Positions 33,227 through 44,392 of a stretch of DNA of 64,000 nt are shown here, piece after piece. The DNA lies in contig OY978525.1 of the NCBI GenBank assembly GCA_963854835.1, forward strand, positions 51,381,429 to 51,445,428. The letters run 5' to 3'. The position numbers and the translations under genes are program-made. The number at the start of each line of letters is the position of its first letter. Position 1 is the stretch's first letter. Source of the stretch: Megamerina dolium. Lineage: Eukaryota; Arthropoda; Insecta; Diptera; Megamerinidae. A model generated the notes under the pieces. It was not told where the DNA came from. It worked only from the letters and a program-made list of their open reading frames with translations, and ran no database searches.

Positions 33227-36200
33227 TCATTTGTAGCGTTTGTGTAGATCTTGTAGGTACTCAGTTTTCCATCTGCGGCTGAACTGGTGGTGAAGCGCCT
33301 TGAGTTTTTCCCATCGGTTTATCAGGGATATATCTTCCGAGTTGGGTTCGGGCAAGGCCGTTAGTGGAGCACCTCGCAGGAAGTGACCTGGAGTTAGCGC
33401 TATCAGTTCGTTGGGATCTTGAGAGAGGGGAGACAATGGTCTAGAGTTGAGCACGCCTTCGATTCTACAGAGCAGAGTTGAGAACTCTTCGAAGCGGAAT
33501 TTGCGATTGCCGGCAGTCTTTTTGAGATGAGCCTTAAAGCTTTTGACTGCCGACTCCCAGAGACCGCCCATGTGAGGCGCACTGGGAGGAATAAAAACCC
33601 AGTCAATACCTTGCGGAGAGTATTGGGCCAGAATATCTTTGAGGAATTCTTTACTCATGGCTCTTTGAGCTCCAACGAAAGTTGCGGCGCGGAATGCCTC
33701 TGTAGAGAGATCAGAGCACAATTCCAAATGAATGGCCTTTGTGGAAAAGCATACAAATACAGCCACATACCCTTTGAGAAAGGCAGCAGTTCGAAGCGTA
33801 GATGCTTTAATTTGGAATGGGCCTGCAAAATCAACACCTGTGGTCGCGAAAGGTACCGACAAGGTACACCGTTCAGGCGGCAGAGCTGCCATAATCTGTG
33901 ATCGGACCTTTTGTTTGTGGATGGTACAAACTTTGCATAGAAATATGCATTTCCTTATTTGGGGCTTAAGACGAGGAATATAGAATTTTTGTCGAGCCAT
34001 TCGGAACATGAGCCTTTGTTCTGCGTGTAGGAGGAGAGTATGGAGAAACTCGAGGTACAAAATGCAAAATCGGGATTTTTCAGGAAGAATTATGGGGTGG
34101 CGCTCACTATAACTAAGACCAGAATGAGCTAATCGACCATTTACTCTCATGAGATTTTCCTTGTCGAGAAAAGGATTTAAAGTCAGCAAAGAGCTTTTAT
34201 TGCTGACTGCGGTTGAGCTGAGAAGAGCCTTCAGCTCTTTGGGAAAATATTGCCATTGGGCTAACGAAATTAGCCGGCTTTTTGCGAAACGAATTTCGTC
34301 CTGCGAGAGTGAGGAATTCGAAATTGGAGAAGATTTTCGCAATTTAGAGAGTCCGTTATGGACAAAACGGAAAACGTAAGAAATCACACGTAGTGCCCTT
34401 GAAAATGATGAGAAACGATCGAGAATGTCGGTATGGTCATCTAACGTGGAAAGAACCTCTACTTTCCTTTGCTCGGGGGGCAAAGTACTGGAAAGTGTTG
34501 GTTTTGGCCAGGCTTCTTCGGGGTGATGAAGCCATGCAGGGCCATTCCACCAAAGAGTATTGGACACAAGATCTTGGGGCTTGCATCCGCGTGTACCCAA
34601 ATCAGCTGGATTTTCGCTGCTGATGACATGGCGCCAGATAGCATTTCCAACGTTTTGGAGTATCTGGGCTGTACGATTAGCGACGTACGTTTTCCATGTG
34701 TGAGGTGGTTTTTCCAGCCATGCGAGAACGATTTGAGAATCGGACCAGAAAAATATGTCTGAGAATTCGACATCTAAAGTTTCTTTAACGGACTTGGCTA
34801 GGTGCGAAAGTAAAACGGCGCCACACAATTCCAAACGTGGTAACCTGACCGTCTGCAGAGGTGCAACTTTCCCTTTAGCCACCAGTAAATGACAGGATAT
34901 TTGATTATTCATGTCCATTGATCGTATGTACAGGGCTGCACAATACGCTTTCTCTGAAGCGTCACAAAATCCATGAAGCTGGATTCGCTTCTTGGGAGAG
35001 AATTGTACCCATCGAGGGATTTCGATGAGACCAATGGACGAAATGTTCTCCAGAAATACATTCCATTTGATGAGCGATCTGGGTTTCACGCATTCATCCC
35101 AGTCGGTGCCTTCTAACCAGAGCTTGGCTTGAGTCATGATGGGCGAGAGCCATCCTGCCGGGTCAAAAAGTTTCGCAACGGCAGATAAAATTTGACGCTT
35201 GGTAGCAGCGGATGTTGTTTCGATGAGCGATACTGAGTACGAGAATGTGTCAGACAATGCATTCCATCGTATTCCAAGGGTTTTTGTGGCACTGGCACTT
35301 TCAAATTTTAGAAAATCAGAATCGAGAAGTTCTGATTTTGGGATATTTTCTAAAATTTTAGGATGATTTGCAGTAATCTTTCGAAATGGAAATCCTGCGG
35401 AGTTGAGGACTTGTATCACTTGAGATAAAGATTCTACTGCATCTGGAATTGTATGTGAACCAGATAATACGTCATCCACATAGGTTTCTTTGAAGATTAT
35501 TTTTTCCACGAGAGGGAAATTCTTCTTGGAATCCTTAGCCAATTGTTGCAGTGTTCTAATGGCTAAATATGGAGCGCAATTTACACCAAATGTGACTGTC
35601 TTTAACCGGAAGTCCTGAATTGGAGAATTTGGTGACCTGCGAAAGAGAATTCGCTGGAAATCCTGGTCGTCATGGTGGACAAGAATTTGTCGGTACATCT
35701 TTTGTACATCACCATTGAAAACGAATTGATATAGTCGCCACCTCAGGATGAGAACCATGAGATCTGGTTGTAATGTGGGACCAATATGTAATATGTCGTT
35801 AAGAGAATGGCCTGAGCCGCTGCTTCTTGAGGCATTAAAAACAACACGCACTTTGGTGGTTTTCTTTTCTGGCCTCACCACTGCATGATGTGGCAGGTAA
35901 AAGGAGAAATACTTGCCATCAGAGATGATTTCATGCGAGCCTGTGGGTTCCATATGATCCAGCGTGAGGTATTCTTCGAGAACCTCATCGTAAATGGCTT
36001 TGAGATCGACTTTCTTTGAAAAATTTTTCTCCATACTGCGAAATTGATTATAGGCTATGGTTCGGGAGTGACCAAGAGCCGTAAGAGCGGGAAAACTGGA
36101 TTTAAATGGAAGCCTGACCACATATCTTCCATCTGACCTACGAGATGTGGTCCTCTGATAGTAGTCTTCACAGGCTATATCTTCTTCCGATACTTGAGCT

Positions 36201-36289
36201 GGCTGATTGACTTCTTCCTGTTCCCAAAACTTCCTTAGTTGAGAACTAAGAAGTTCATTGGAAAATTCTTCTACCTGTGTCGAGAATGT
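33227..36289 (-). pseudogene. BEL/Pao pol (RT-RNase H-integrase)
   Basis: Open over about 1,020 codons; 964 of them follow the first Met at 36121. RT: VVRPEKKTTKVRVVFNAS, FNGDVQKMYRQI and YVDDVLSG (about residue 215). RNase H: LHGFCDASEKAYCAALYI, LPRLELCGAVLL and FWSDSQIVLAWL. Integrase: HxxH/CxxC zinc region (CKVCTIHKQK), GVDFAGPF (first Asp) and PHMGGLWESAVK (Glu). Between STEAFRAA and TFVGAQ (near 33680) about 20 residues, including the conserved SDN Asp, are missing. Same frame as gag, separated by one TAA (36290-36292). RT and RNase H look intact; integrase should be inactive. Confidence 0.9.
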
Positions 36290-38203
36290 TTACACTTTTT
36301 GAGAGATAGGGCCACTAATTATCCAGCCAAATATCGTATTCTGTGCGAGAAGGCTTCCACAGATATTATGGCGGATTCCGGTTAGGAGGATTTGAGGAAT
36401 CAAATCACTACCTATGACCATGTCAATTTGCGCCTGCACGAAGCAATTCGGGTCAGCCAAATCTAACATTTCGAATTGCTGCCAATTGAGCTTAGAAATT
36501 TTAAATGTGGGTAGAAATTTGGTCAATTGTGAGAGTACAATTGCCCGTGTCTGTAACTTTTTATTAGCCTTTGGGGCGACTAACGTAACGGTACAAGTCT
36601 GGTTAGAGTTTTGGATGGTTTTGCCACCCATTCCAGAAATTTCGACGTGAGTTGCTTGCGAAGGAAGCCTCAGCCGATTTTGTACCTTGGTAGAGATGAA
36701 TGTTCGTTGAGAACCTTGGTCGATGAGTGCTCGAACCTTGTGAAGTTCTCCAAGATGCTCTATAGAGACAAGAGCTGTGGGCAAAAGAGTTCTTTGTTCA
36801 TTTGAGGTGAACAATGCTTGCACCTTTGAAGAAGATTTGGAGCATGATGAGCAGGGTTGCTCATCTTCGAATGATCGGTCCTGAGATCTCCGGCTTCTCG
36901 AGTTTCTTGTAGGGGTTATCATCTGCTGCGTGCTTTTTTTCTTATTATGCGGCTGAAGCGTGGAGGTTTGCGCCAAAACCTTGGTGTTCCTACTGGGAAT
37001 ATTGTCTGCGGGTATGTGAAGCATCGTGTGATGCCTTCGCTGACATTGCAAACAGGAATGTTTGCTCTTGCAGTCCCGTTTATGGTAAGTGAAGGCCAGG
37101 CAGTTCTCACAGAGATTGTGTTCTCGAACAAGCCTCACTCTATCACGAACAACTAACTTTTTAAACCGCTCACAGGATTTAAGCGAATGTGCGGCTTCGC
37201 AGATTGGACAAGAGAATGTCCGACTGCTTTCGGAAAAAAAGTTTTGGGTTTTGTTGTGGGGTCTGTTTTGTAGAAATCCTGATTTATTTGGCTTGACGCT
37301 GTTGAGCCTCTCCACGACTTCGTACCTTAGTGTCAGGAATTCGTCCATTTGCTGCCATGTTGGGAGGTCCTTGCGGGAACTTAGGGATTGTTCCCAGAGA
37401 GCCAAGGAATCTTCAGGCAGTTTTGAACAGCAGATATGCACCAGGATCGGGTCCCAATTCTCTGTCGAGACGCCTTGAGAGGATAAGACGGACAGAGAAT
37501 TATTGATCGTGGTTTGCAGCTTCTGAATTGCCTCGCTATTCTCGTAACTCACTTGAGGGAGGTTCAAGAGAGTTTTTATCTGCTTATCGACCAGAATTCG
37601 CTTGTTTTCGAAGCGGGCCTTTAGCGCATTCCATGCCAATTCGAAATTTTCGTTGTTGAGCGCGTACTGCTTCACAATAGCTCCAGCTTTTCCTGCAGTT
37701 TTGTATCGGAGATGATACAGTTTTTGGGCAGAAGAGAGTTTAGGGTGGTTTATGTAAACCGCCGTAAACATGTCGCGGAAGGACGTCCATTCTTCGTACC
37801 CGCCGGAAAATGTTTCGGTATTACAAGTAGGAACAGTCAGGCAAATTGCGGAATTATTTGCCTGCTCTGTTGCAGAAATAGAGTTACTTTCTGCTTGTGA
37901 TGGAAGTTCCAATCTGGAGGCTGATTGAACTTCTAAGAGATCCGAAATCTGTGCTTTTATTGTGTGCACGCGCTCTTGGCAGAGTTCCATTTTATTTCTC
38001 GCTGCCATTTTGAAATTACTGGGCAGCTCGTCCTCATCCGTTAAACCTACTCTTCTAAACGTGGACTTGACTTGATCAGAATAGCAGCTCAAGTCCTCGA
38101 GCTTAGCCTTCAGGAGAGAAAGCGTTAAGTCTTCAACCGGAATTGTTGAAAACTTCGTGCAGAAATGCACCAGGTTGTCCGCCTCGAAAATGAACTCATT
38201 CAT
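36290..38203 (-). pseudogene. BEL/Pao gag-protease
   Basis: 637 codons from MNEFIFEADNLVHFC. The DUF1759-like BEL capsid region holds GGYEEWTSFRDMF, KLYHLRYKTAGKAG and AWNALKARFENKR. Zinc knuckles follow (CPICEAAHSLKSC, CENCLAF..RDC, CLQCQRRHHTMLH), then an aspartic protease with ALIDQGSQRTFIS (DQG, usual for insect BEL) and IVLSQLTKFLPTF, and the end NTIFGWIISGP. It stops at a TAA in frame with pol. BEL elements normally encode Gag-Pol as one polyprotein, so this TAA is most simply an inactivating mutation; readthrough is the alternative. Confidence 0.9.
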
Positions 38204-38247
38204 GGAGGGGTCATAAGCTCTTTTTCTAGGAGTTTTCTTTGTTTCGG

Positions 38248-38273
38248 ATGGCTTGTCTAAAGGGATTTAGACA
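38248..38273 (-). repeat. BEL 5' LTR remnant
   Basis: 26 bp (ATGGCTTGTCTAAAGGG... on the plus strand) identical to the end of the 3' LTR at 32939-32964. It abuts the CAAAC duplication on one side and the gag leader on the other, where an LTR of about 467 bp would be expected. Confidence 0.85.
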
Positions 38274-39896
38274 CAAACTATACACCACAACTCATCCGCA
38301 TGGTGAGGCACACGGAGGAACTGTCATATTGATAAAAAGCAGAATAAAACATCATGTTCTCGAAGATTTCAGTAGCGTCTACTTGCAAGCAACATCTGTA
38401 TGTGTGGAAGAATACATCTCTAAGCTAGTAATATCGGCGATATACTGTCCCCCAAGATACAGTATTACCGAACAGCAATATAAAGAATTTTTCTCAACTC
38501 TTGGTAGCAAATTCTTGGTTGCTGGCGATTTCAATGCCAAACACACTCACTGGGGCTCCCGCTTAATAACTCCAAAAGGCAGAAGACTATGTTCAATCAT
38601 CACTAACCATGGCTACGATGTTATTTCAAATGGTCAACCGACATATTGGCCGACGGACAAGAGGAAGATACCCGATCTCATAGACTTTGGAGTCGCCAAA
38701 GGTTTGCAGATGGAAAATATCCACACCTCCACAGAGTGTAATTATGATCTATCATCTGACCACTCACCCACGGTAATATCTATAAAATCACCAAGCCCCC
38801 AAGGCAATTGCGTTAGAAAAAAATAGACTGGTTGAAATTTAAGAAATATATAAATTCCCATCTTCCTCTAAGTACTGTATTAAGAAATGGACACGATGTA
38901 GACTCAGCACTCGAAAAAATCAACCAGCTGCTCTTATTAGCTCTCAGCTCAGCCACCTGCACAAAGGTATGCAAGCAATCAAACTATAGCCCATACACAC
39001 CAGCTGACATTGAATTGCTAGTAAGACAGAAAAGAAGACTCCGAAGGCAATGGCAGGAATTCAGATCACCGAATCTGAAAACACAGCTACAGCACTGTAC
39101 TCGAAAGTTAAAGCAAGCCTTAAAAAATAAAAACAACAAAGAGTTAAAAGAGCTCATAGCCAAATTAACACCTGGTGAAGCGTCGACTACTCTTTGTGGA
39201 AATCAGCAAAAAACTCACATCGGCCAATTCTCACTGATTCCCCCATCCGTTTGTGTGACGGTAATTGGGCTAGAAGCAACTGTGAAAAGGGTTTGGCTTT
39301 TGCAGACCTTATGTGATTTTGGAAAAATCACATAGAGGCAAAGAAAACTCAGATCAAGCTTAAAATTAATCAGTTATGGTGGCTGTTACATAAAAGATCA
39401 AAGTTGAATCTCGAATACAAAGTGCTATTATATAAAACAATCCTGAAGCCAATCTGGACTTATGGTATTTAGTTTTGGGGCACCACATCTCCCTCAAATA
39501 TCGAAAAATTGCAGCGAATTCAATCCAAGTGTCTGCGAATTATTGTAAACGCGCCTTGGTACATGAAGAACGTTATCATCCATCGAGATTTAAATGTACC
39601 CACAATTTCTGAGGAAGTTGCAATGTCCTGCAGAAGCTACATTCAAAAATTACACAATCATCCGAATTCCCTTGCTAGGCAATTGTTGCTGAGCACGAGG
39701 CATCGTCGATTAAAAAGAAAAGACACACTGAATATGCTGTGAAATTGCTATACCTCGCGACTCAACAAATTGTGATGGAACGTAGGGAATATCACATAAT
39801 TTTAGTTAGTTTGTAAGATTTGAATACTTATGGTTAGTTTCTAAGTAATTTAGAAATATCCAATAAAAAAACTTATTAAAAAAAAAAAAAAAAAAA

Positions 39897-41495
39897 ATAA
39901 TAATAATTAGCGCCGCCAATCGAAGGCGAGTTCATCTTGCCACATAGATCAACATGAAACGTCTCACCAGTAATCTTTTCGCACCAGATTTCTCAAAACT
40001 TAAGCGATGCTGCTTACCAAGCGCACAACCCTCACAGAATGGATTCTGATTGTTGACGTTAGCAATGCTTATTCCACTGACGATTTAACATACCCTAAAC
40101 GCTCTTTCCATGTCTTCATAGATGTTGCAACATTCAGCTCAGACAAACGTATTGGCTTTATATTCATTTTATAAAGTTTCTTTTCACGATAACCATCAGC
40201 CAAAACTCGATTGTCTTTCTTAAATAAAACTCGATGACCACCTTTAATAAAAACCACATCGATACCTTTTTCTGTTGCTTGCGAAATTGACACAAAATTT
40301 CTGTCTAAATCAGGAACGTATAGTACATTTTTGAGTGTATACACAGAGCCAGTCTGTTCAGCACCGATAACACTCACATCAATATCACCTTGACCTGCTG
40401 CATTCAGTTTTCTTCCGTCGCCAACACGAACTTTGCAAAAATCTTCTGGGAAAGGTAAATAGTTTTTGAAAAACTCCTTCTGAAAAATCATGTGATCAGA
40501 TGCACCGGAGTCAGCATAACAGTCATCTTTAATATTTCCGCTTGTCGATGTCATTAATACCGACTGTAGCGTGAATAACTGTTCAGCTTCGTTGTCATAC
40601 GCTTTTGACTATGTTTTATCATCAAATTTTGTCGATCGCCATTTCTGTTGGTGTTATTGTTATTTGTTTGGCGAATGTCTTTCATTGTCACGCTGTTTCT
40701 TATAACATTCACGTGAACAATGTCCAGGTTTCGAACAATAATTACATTTGCCTGGTCTCTTCGTTGTGTTGTTGCTGTTGCCATTTACGTTTTTATTTTT
40801 GCTTCTACTTGCTGCATACGCTGTTTTCATATTTTCACTGTCTGCTGCGCCGACGTCTGCTTCTCGAAAATTTATTATTGCTTCTTCGTTTATGAGATGA
40901 TCCGTTAACTTCTCGATTGTCTGCTCATTGCGGCGCACTGCATACCATGCAGTTCTCACGTGGAAAAATCTTGCAGGTAAACTGTTCAGAATTTTCGCAA
41001 TGATCATAAGTGGCTTCTGCTCCAAGTCGATGTCTTTCAGCCGTTGCGCCAACGACGTTATGCTGGAAATGTAACTGGTGACACTTTCACTGTCGTCCAT
41101 TTTCAAGCTAATAAATTTCTCAAGGAGTACCTGTGCTGATTGCTCACTCTTTTCGGCATGTACAGTTTTAAGCCTAGCCCACATTTCAGCTGCCGTCGTA
41201 CAGTCGCTTAAATATTTTAATTGATCCAATTCTAGACCACGCATAAGGAAAGCTCAGCATCCTTTTCCTCCCAATCTGTACCATTTTGAGCTGGACGAGC
41301 AATTATTCCCATTATATATGGCTTTGACTTATTCTCAGCCATATAAATCTCCATCTTCCTCTTCCACAACTGATAGTTTGTGCCATTGAAGCGATGGATT
41401 TGATACGATTTAGTTTCAGCCATTTTCACCGGCTTATTTTCTTCAGTGACTTCTTGCTTAATTAAATCAATCAAAACGATATTTTTATCGTCCAT
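39897..41495 (-). pseudogene. copia-1 gag-protease-integrase N-terminus
   Basis: Gag starts MDDKNIVLIDLIKQEV (41495) and continues after a frameshift at about 41240 with LKYLSDCTTAAEMWARL and a CCHC knuckle, CNYCSKPGHCSREC (about 40710). Protease has CYADSGASDHMIF (about 40500) and LKNVLYVPDLDRNFVS. The integrase zinc region has WKERLGYV and NPFCEGCALGK (about 40010-40040). The frame then meets the jockey poly(A) at 39896 within HVDLCGKMNSPSIGGANYY-type sequence. The other half of the integrase is at 26184 and 30552. Confidence 0.87.
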
Positions 41496-41540
41496 AAAAT
41501 TACTTATTCTCGAAAAAACGACTTAAGATACACGTGCACT

Positions 41541-41553
41541 GGGCCCATAACCT
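41541..41553 (-). promoter_or_regulatory. copia-1 primer-binding site
   Basis: The minus strand reads GGTTATGGGCCCAG, the sequence used by Drosophila copia-type elements to prime on an internal fragment of initiator tRNA-Met. It lies immediately inside the 5' LTR remnant. Confidence 0.8.
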
Positions 41554-41625
41554 GTTCAACACAGTGTTTGACGTGTTTATGTTTATTAAATGAGAGTTAG
41601 TTCAGTACTAAATCAATACATACAG
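41554..41625 (-). repeat. copia-1 5' LTR remnant
   Basis: 72 bp matching 23652-23725 of the 3' LTR, with a short insertion (GACGTG). The match stops at 41625, where RTE-like LINE sequence begins. Confidence 0.82.
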
Positions 41626-42260
41626 TCTCTTGACAAAAGTTACTTCAAATTTCAACAAAGGCGAAATCATGCTGTTGATCGAGGACTTTAACGCTCAAGT
41701 TGGTCCCGATAACACCAACTTGGAGCAAGTGATGGGACGCTAAGGTATCGGAAGGATGGCTGAGAACGGGGAGCTATTCACGGAGCTGTGCTACAATAAA
41801 AACCTCGTAATTGGGGGCACCATCTTCCCCCACAAACGTAAACATACGGTAACGTGGGTATCACGAGACCATATCACGGAAAAGTAAATTGATCATATTG
41901 CGATTAGCAGATCGGATTGCGGATTATTGCTAGATGTTCGCAACAAAAGAGGTGCTGATAGAGACAGCGACCATCATCTATTAATTGGAGCAATACGATT
42001 TAAAGTAGCGGCTGTTCCCAGAAGACAGGACCAACGAACTCTGAGAAAATTTGATGTATAGAGAGTTTATAGAGAGTCAGAGGAACGCCACCCATAATTC
42101 ATCTGAGTTATCTGATTGGAAAGCAATAAGAAACATCTTTAACGAAACTGCGAAAACCTATATTGGCTTCCAGGAGAAAAATTGCATGCCATGGAAGATA
42201 TACGTATTTTTGCAAGGAGATTGGTTATTTGAAATCCACGGCGATACAGTGTACTAAGAA
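41626..42260 (+). pseudogene. RTE-2 LINE endonuclease fragment
   Basis: Broken plus-strand frames match the endonuclease of the RTE-like element at 54181-57180: an EQVMGR-like segment, TEKIDHIAISRSDCGLL, RNKRGADRDSDHHLLIGAI (SDHH catalytic) and VPRRQDQRTLRKFDV, then a SDWKAIRNIFNETAKTYIGF linker segment. Stops and frameshifts throughout. Truncated at both ends by copia-1 and a gypsy fragment. Confidence 0.78.
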
Positions 42261-42269
42261 TAGATAGGT

Positions 42270-44392
42270 TGGGTTCGGAGACAAAGCGTTGTTAAAAGAA
42301 TTAGAGGGGCATACGAGGACATCTTTTATATCGGGTCTTCAAGACCTATTGCTAAAAACTCATATGCTAGGTAAGACGGGCACGTTAGAAGAATTAGCAG
42401 AGGAGGACGTAAACACGGGTATTCTTCTTGAAAGAGGACAACGATTCAATCAGTTTAATATGGGAGCACTATATCCAAACGACGTTCACCAGACTGAGGC
42501 CAGTAATACAGAGCCATTTCACCAGAACAGAAATGACAAGATGCCACTCGGAATGAGCAAATACCATAATAACAACGTAAGTCCCCAAAATAGCCAAAGG
42601 AAAGTTCCTACCTGATACTTCTGCGACAAAAAGGGGCACACCACAGACGACTGTTTTAAGCGAAAAAACATGCCCTATTGCATAAAGTGTAAAAAAACGG
42701 ACATGAATTCAATTTGTCATGTACACCTTTAGCAACAACAGGTCACAAGGAAAAGACAATCAAACACCTGAACCTAGTAAGGGAAATCAAGAAATCAAAG
42801 GTCCTAATCGCGGAAATTTTGGGACCAAATGTTTTTTCTGTAGGAAGCCGGGACACATGATCGCTGACTGTTATAAACGCAAAGAAAGGGAAAACACCCA
42901 GGGAAACTACGGGGGGCACATGTACGGCCAATAAACCGGGAACCCCAAAGTTTTGCTAAAAGTAGGCCAGTTGAAATGGAAGGTGTCAGTCATGCATCTT
43001 TAGAGATTGTTGACACACCCTCCACGATAGATAGTAATATGGTGGAAGTTGGTAGCCAAGCGTCCATGGGGATTATTCTACCAGCATTCCCATCCAGTAA
43101 TAACAAACATGGCTATTGTTTGGGAGTCTCTGATATAGATGATGTGTTCATTAAGTTTCCGTGTGAGGAAGCAAAAAATGGAAAACTCATTTTACTTGTA
43201 GACTTTGGGGAAGATACCAGTGTAATAAAATCATCAGTAATTGATGAATCTGTTAGCTAGAAGCGACATTTAAGGAAAAATCTTAGTGGCGCATTCGGAG
43301 GATTTGTCACCACATTAGGGTCAATAGCAGTCCAACATGAGAGGACTAAAGATTTGATTTTAGAACTACGCTTAATCTCTGAAGAGAGAGGGTTACCTTC
43401 TGGTGGTATCATAGGTAGAGACAATTTATGGAACCGATTCGTTATGAATACCATGAAAGAGAAGCTGATTTTCTTCGGTGAACGAAAACAGCATTTGATG
43501 ACTTTACCTCTCAAACCGTTGAACGAGGGTAATAGAATACTACACACCTGGAATATATTTAGGTGAGACATTGGGCAGTGTCCCAATGCTCAATACGAAT
43601 ATAGATTCATATATTGTAAATAATAAGCTTAAAATTAATATAATTAAATTTAATCATTTCGAACACGAAGAATACGACATAGCTCATAAAATAAATAACA
43701 CTAAGGAAAATGATAGCCACAAAAGGGTTACCAAAATAACAATTAAGCTAGACGAAAACTTCAACATTGAGGAAAAGAGATCTATAGACGGCATACTTAA
43801 GTCATTCCACGATTTATTGTTCTTAGAAGGCGACAAACTGTCTCACACTACAGGTATAAAACACACAATACCAATAAAAACAGACCAGACGTCAATGAAC
43901 CAAAGTCAGTACAGGCTACCAGAAGCGCAGAAGGAAGAAATCAATAAGCAAGTAAACAAAATGTTGGAAGACGACATAATTATTCCCAGCTCATCGCCCT
44001 GGAATTCTCCTGTAATTTTGGTGCCAAAGAAAGCGGGAGAAGATGGTAGAATTTCAGGAAATTGAATGACGCCACCATTTCCCATTCCCCGCATAGATGA
44101 AATGTTAGACCAATTCGGTCATTGTAGATATTTCACTACACTTGATTTGGCCAATGGGTATCATCAAGTGTTATTGAAAGAATCAGATAGAGAAAAAACA
44201 GCTTTTAGTACAGATGTCGGGGATTACGAATTTAATAGAATGCCTTTCGGCTTGACAGGAGCCCCTGCTACCTTCCAAAGACTAATGAACCATATACTAA
44301 CAGGACTTCAAGGTATAGATTGTTTTGTCTACTTGGATGACATCGTCGTCTATGGGCGGAACTTGGCACAACATCCTACCGGCTGCGCCAAA
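42270..44392 (+). pseudogene. Ty3/gypsy fragment (gag-PR-RT), second family
   Basis: Plus strand. Gag C-terminal half (42289-42934) with knuckles around CDKKGHTTDDCFKR and CFFCRKPGHMIADC. Protease-like LLVDFGEDTSVIKSSV (43190-43250), with DFG in place of DTG. RT from KHTIPIKTDQTSMNQSQYR and NKQVNKMLEDDIIIPSSSPW (43850-44000), then FPIPRIDEMLDQFGHCRYF, MPFGLTGAPATFQRL and VYLDDIVVYGR. Several frameshifts, a stop at 44063, and loss of the FRKLNE region. It ends just after the YLDD motif. It resembles the 17.6/297 group of gypsy elements. Confidence 0.8.

Larger units (their letters stand above)
32498..38273 (-). mobile_element. BEL/Pao LTR retrotransposon, 5' LTR deleted
   Basis: Minus-strand element in jockey ORF2 with a 5-bp target duplication, CAAAC (32493-32497 and 38274-38278). 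Ends on the minus strand are TGTCTAAATCCC and TTTATTTATTCA. The 3' LTR is 32498-32964. At the 5' side only its first ~26 bp survive (38248-38273); the rest of the 5' LTR and any primer-binding site are missing. Gag-protease and pol follow. It is defective in transcription start, priming and integrase. Confidence 0.9.
28897..39497. repeat. Tandem duplication, unit B (contains BEL element)
   Basis: Repeats unit A (24526-28896) and is extended by the 5.8-kb BEL/Pao insertion at 32498-38273, which unit A lacks. The point equivalent to the unit A right edge is about 39497 (TCTCCCTCAAATATCG). BEL entered after the duplication, or only one copy was kept. Confidence 0.82.
32346..39742 (+). pseudogene. 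jockey ORF2, unit B: endonuclease present, RT deleted
   Basis: Starts MSRLKICHWNANGLSQ at 32346 and has a frameshift just after ISETH (about 32462). After BEL it continues with HPHGEAHGGTVILIK, VISAIYCPPRYS, FLVAGDFNAKHTHWGS, PDLIDFGV and SSDHSPTV, the motifs of an AP-type endonuclease (GDFN and SDH catalytic). A stop (TAG, 38824) and the linker follow, then the RT deletion at about 39310, then the C-terminal IQSKCLRIIVNAPWYM to 39742. In jockey this protein nicks the target and reverse-transcribes the element RNA; here only the nicking half survives, in pieces. Confidence 0.87.
30562..39896 (+). mobile_element. jockey LINE, unit B, split by BEL
   Basis: Leader, ORF1 (30788), ORF2 start (32346), then the BEL/Pao insertion (32498-38273). 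ORF2 endonuclease resumes at 38279 and the RT-less tail runs to 39742. Then a 3'UTR with AATAAA at about 39865 and a poly(A) run (39873-39896), ending in the copia-1 integrase (TAATAATAATTAGCGCC). This is the most complete jockey in the window but it lacks RT. Confidence 0.88.
23652..41625 (-). mobile_element. Ty1/copia element copia-1, expanded by nested insertions
   Basis: Minus-strand element. 3' LTR 23652-23825 (TGTTGAAATAACC...GTTGAACA on the minus strand) is preceded by a purine tract, GAGAGGGAG. RNase H, RT and the integrase C-terminal half are at 23859-26184, the integrase N-terminal part, protease and gag at 39897-41495. A copia-type primer site, GGTTATGGGCCCA, is at 41541-41553, and the 5' LTR remnant (41554-41625) matches the right part of the 3' LTR. 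The two halves were separated by a jockey insertion, later tandem-duplicated in part, and a BEL element entered the second jockey. The 5' LTR is cut by an RTE-like fragment. Confidence 0.85.

Noticed and set aside
32993..33282. Three overlapping GC-rich plus-strand frames
   Set aside because: They lie antisense to the 3' region of the BEL element and share no features with known proteins.
33227..36289. BEL element as a live autonomous retrotransposon
   Set aside because: The integrase lacks a catalytic Asp, the 5' LTR and primer site are deleted, and a stop separates gag from pol.
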